15,419 bases of DNA. It comes from Mageeibacillus sp. UBA5734 (GTDB taxonomy: Bacteria > Bacillota > Clostridia > Saccharofermentanales > UBA5734). Position numbers and translations under genes: made by a program. Shown in pieces: positions 15,097-15,419 of this stretch (positions are counted from its first letter, which is position 1; each line of letters opens with the position of its first letter). The notes below the pieces were generated by a model. That model was not told the origin of the DNA. It searched no databases and worked only from the letters and a program-made list of their open reading frames with translations. Where the stretch lies: NCBI GenBank assembly GCA_002419365.1, contig DIGA01000024.1:1-15419 (forward strand). Direction: 5' to 3'.

Positions 15097-15256
15097 GGAA
15101 TAAGCAAATCCGATAGCCAGGCGGCTAGCGATAATATTTTTTAATAGCGATCAATTTATAGCAAATTACCCTCTCAAACAATGTGGCAAATACGTATCCA
15201 TTGATGAACCCGTCAATTTAGACATAAAAAATGTAATAAATGTTTATTAATTGAAG
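15097..15256. other. AT-rich intergenic region with possible operator
   Basis: Composition turns clearly AT-rich compared with everything to the left. It contains the perfect dyad TAATAAA-TG-TTTATTA (15234-15249) and a weak promoter-like TTGATG (15201-15206) with ATAAAA 17 bp downstream. A small TAGCC/GGCTA hairpin lies near 15113-15126. I see no gene in it. It probably carries the promoter of the gene starting at the right edge, but the promoter call is weak. Confidence 0.3.
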
Positions 15257-15389
15257 GAGGCGATGACCCGCTTTAATTTGTGCTGTTTATTATTGGGTCG
15301 GCCAGGTTATCACGACAAGTCGTTCCAAGGACGTGAAATATTGGAACCACTTGCCGTAATCACCTTCTCTCTAGGTAAAGGGGATTACG
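15257..15389 (+). promoter_or_regulatory. structured leader RNA candidate with hairpins over the ribosome binding site
   Basis: Three dyads follow one another. GACCC (15265-15269) pairs with a downstream GGGTC (from 15295). CGACAAGTCGTTCCAA (15313-15328) pairs with TTGGAACCACTTGCCG (15341-15356) at 14 of 16 positions. CGTAATCACCTT (15355-15366) pairs with AAGGGGATTACG (15378-15389) at 11 of 12. The right arm of the last hairpin includes the AAAGGGG ribosome binding site of the CDS at 15393, so folding would hide it. This looks like a cis-regulatory 5' leader. I do not recognise the class, and no energy or covariation test was done. Confidence 0.4.
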
Positions 15390-15392
15390 AAT

Positions 15393-15419
15393 ATGATCAT
15401 GAAATGGAAAAGAACCTTA
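15393..15419 (+). CDS. start of an unidentified gene, cut by the window edge
   Basis: Only nine codons are visible, MIMKWKRTL. AAAGGGG (15377-15383) lies 9 nt before the ATG, a good distance; an inner ATG at 15399 would give MKWKRTL. The basic N-terminus is compatible with the start of a signal peptide or a membrane protein, but too little is present to say more. A competing frame from ATG 15263 (52 codons, also open to the edge) has AAGGAGG only 2 nt away and runs through the hairpins, so I prefer this start. Confidence 0.4.

Noticed and set aside
15254..15305. Fluoride-type riboswitch, because of GGCGATGACCC and a possible loop pairing with GGGTC
   Set aside because: The first hairpin is only faintly similar and the conserved downstream GCTGATG..CTAC segment is not visible.
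15263..15419. Open frame from ATG 15263 running to the edge
   Set aside because: AAGGAGG is only 2 nt from the ATG, the peptide is not recognised, and the frame runs through the hairpins leading to a better start at 15393; kept only as an alternative.

Overview
The window looks like chromosomal DNA of a fairly GC-rich member of the Bacillota (Firmicutes), probably Clostridia-like. The evidence is a tryptophan-type T-box leader, Shine-Dalgarno sites close to AAGGAGG, and a glmU-pth-mfd order recalling the Bacillus glmU-prs-ctc-pth-fin-mfd cluster. No 16S or other species-level marker is present, so the genus is left open.

Left part (1-6759, all minus strand): glmU (UDP-GlcNAc synthesis), pth (peptidyl-tRNA hydrolase), mfd (transcription-repair coupling factor) and a cyclase-family metal hydrolase appear to form one leftward unit. 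It starts at an extended -10 promoter near 6794-6802 and ends at an intrinsic terminator at 403-447. A DUF1801 gene follows and runs off the left edge.

Central intergenic region (6760-7708): this lies between divergently transcribed units. It holds the glmU promoter, a cluster of DnaA-box-like 9-mers (two exact TGTGGATAA, several one-base variants, all in one orientation), an AT-rich segment full of inverted repeats, and an unexplained GC-rich block. A TTGACA-17-TAGGAT promoter then drives a T-box riboswitch with a UGG (Trp) specifier and an attenuator hairpin.

Right part (7709-14926, plus strand): a complete tryptophan operon in the order trpD-trpC-trpF-trpB-trpA-trpE-trpG, tightly packed with 4-nt ATGA junctions, followed by an rlmH-family gene. 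The seven trp genes encode the whole route from chorismate to tryptophan. Trp-tRNA supply should control them through the T-box, and TrpE keeps the LLES feedback motif. The order is not the usual EGDCFBA, because the first-step genes trpE and trpG come last. The rlmH homologue is divergent: a perfect 16-bp inverted repeat sits where its SAM-binding loop should be.

Right end (14927-15419): a terminator closes the trp-rlmH unit. After it the DNA becomes AT-rich and contains consecutive hairpins, the last covering the ribosome binding site of a gene that starts only nine codons before the edge. The most unusual items are the palindrome in rlmH, the DnaA-box cluster, the structured leader at the right edge, and the rearranged trp gene order.
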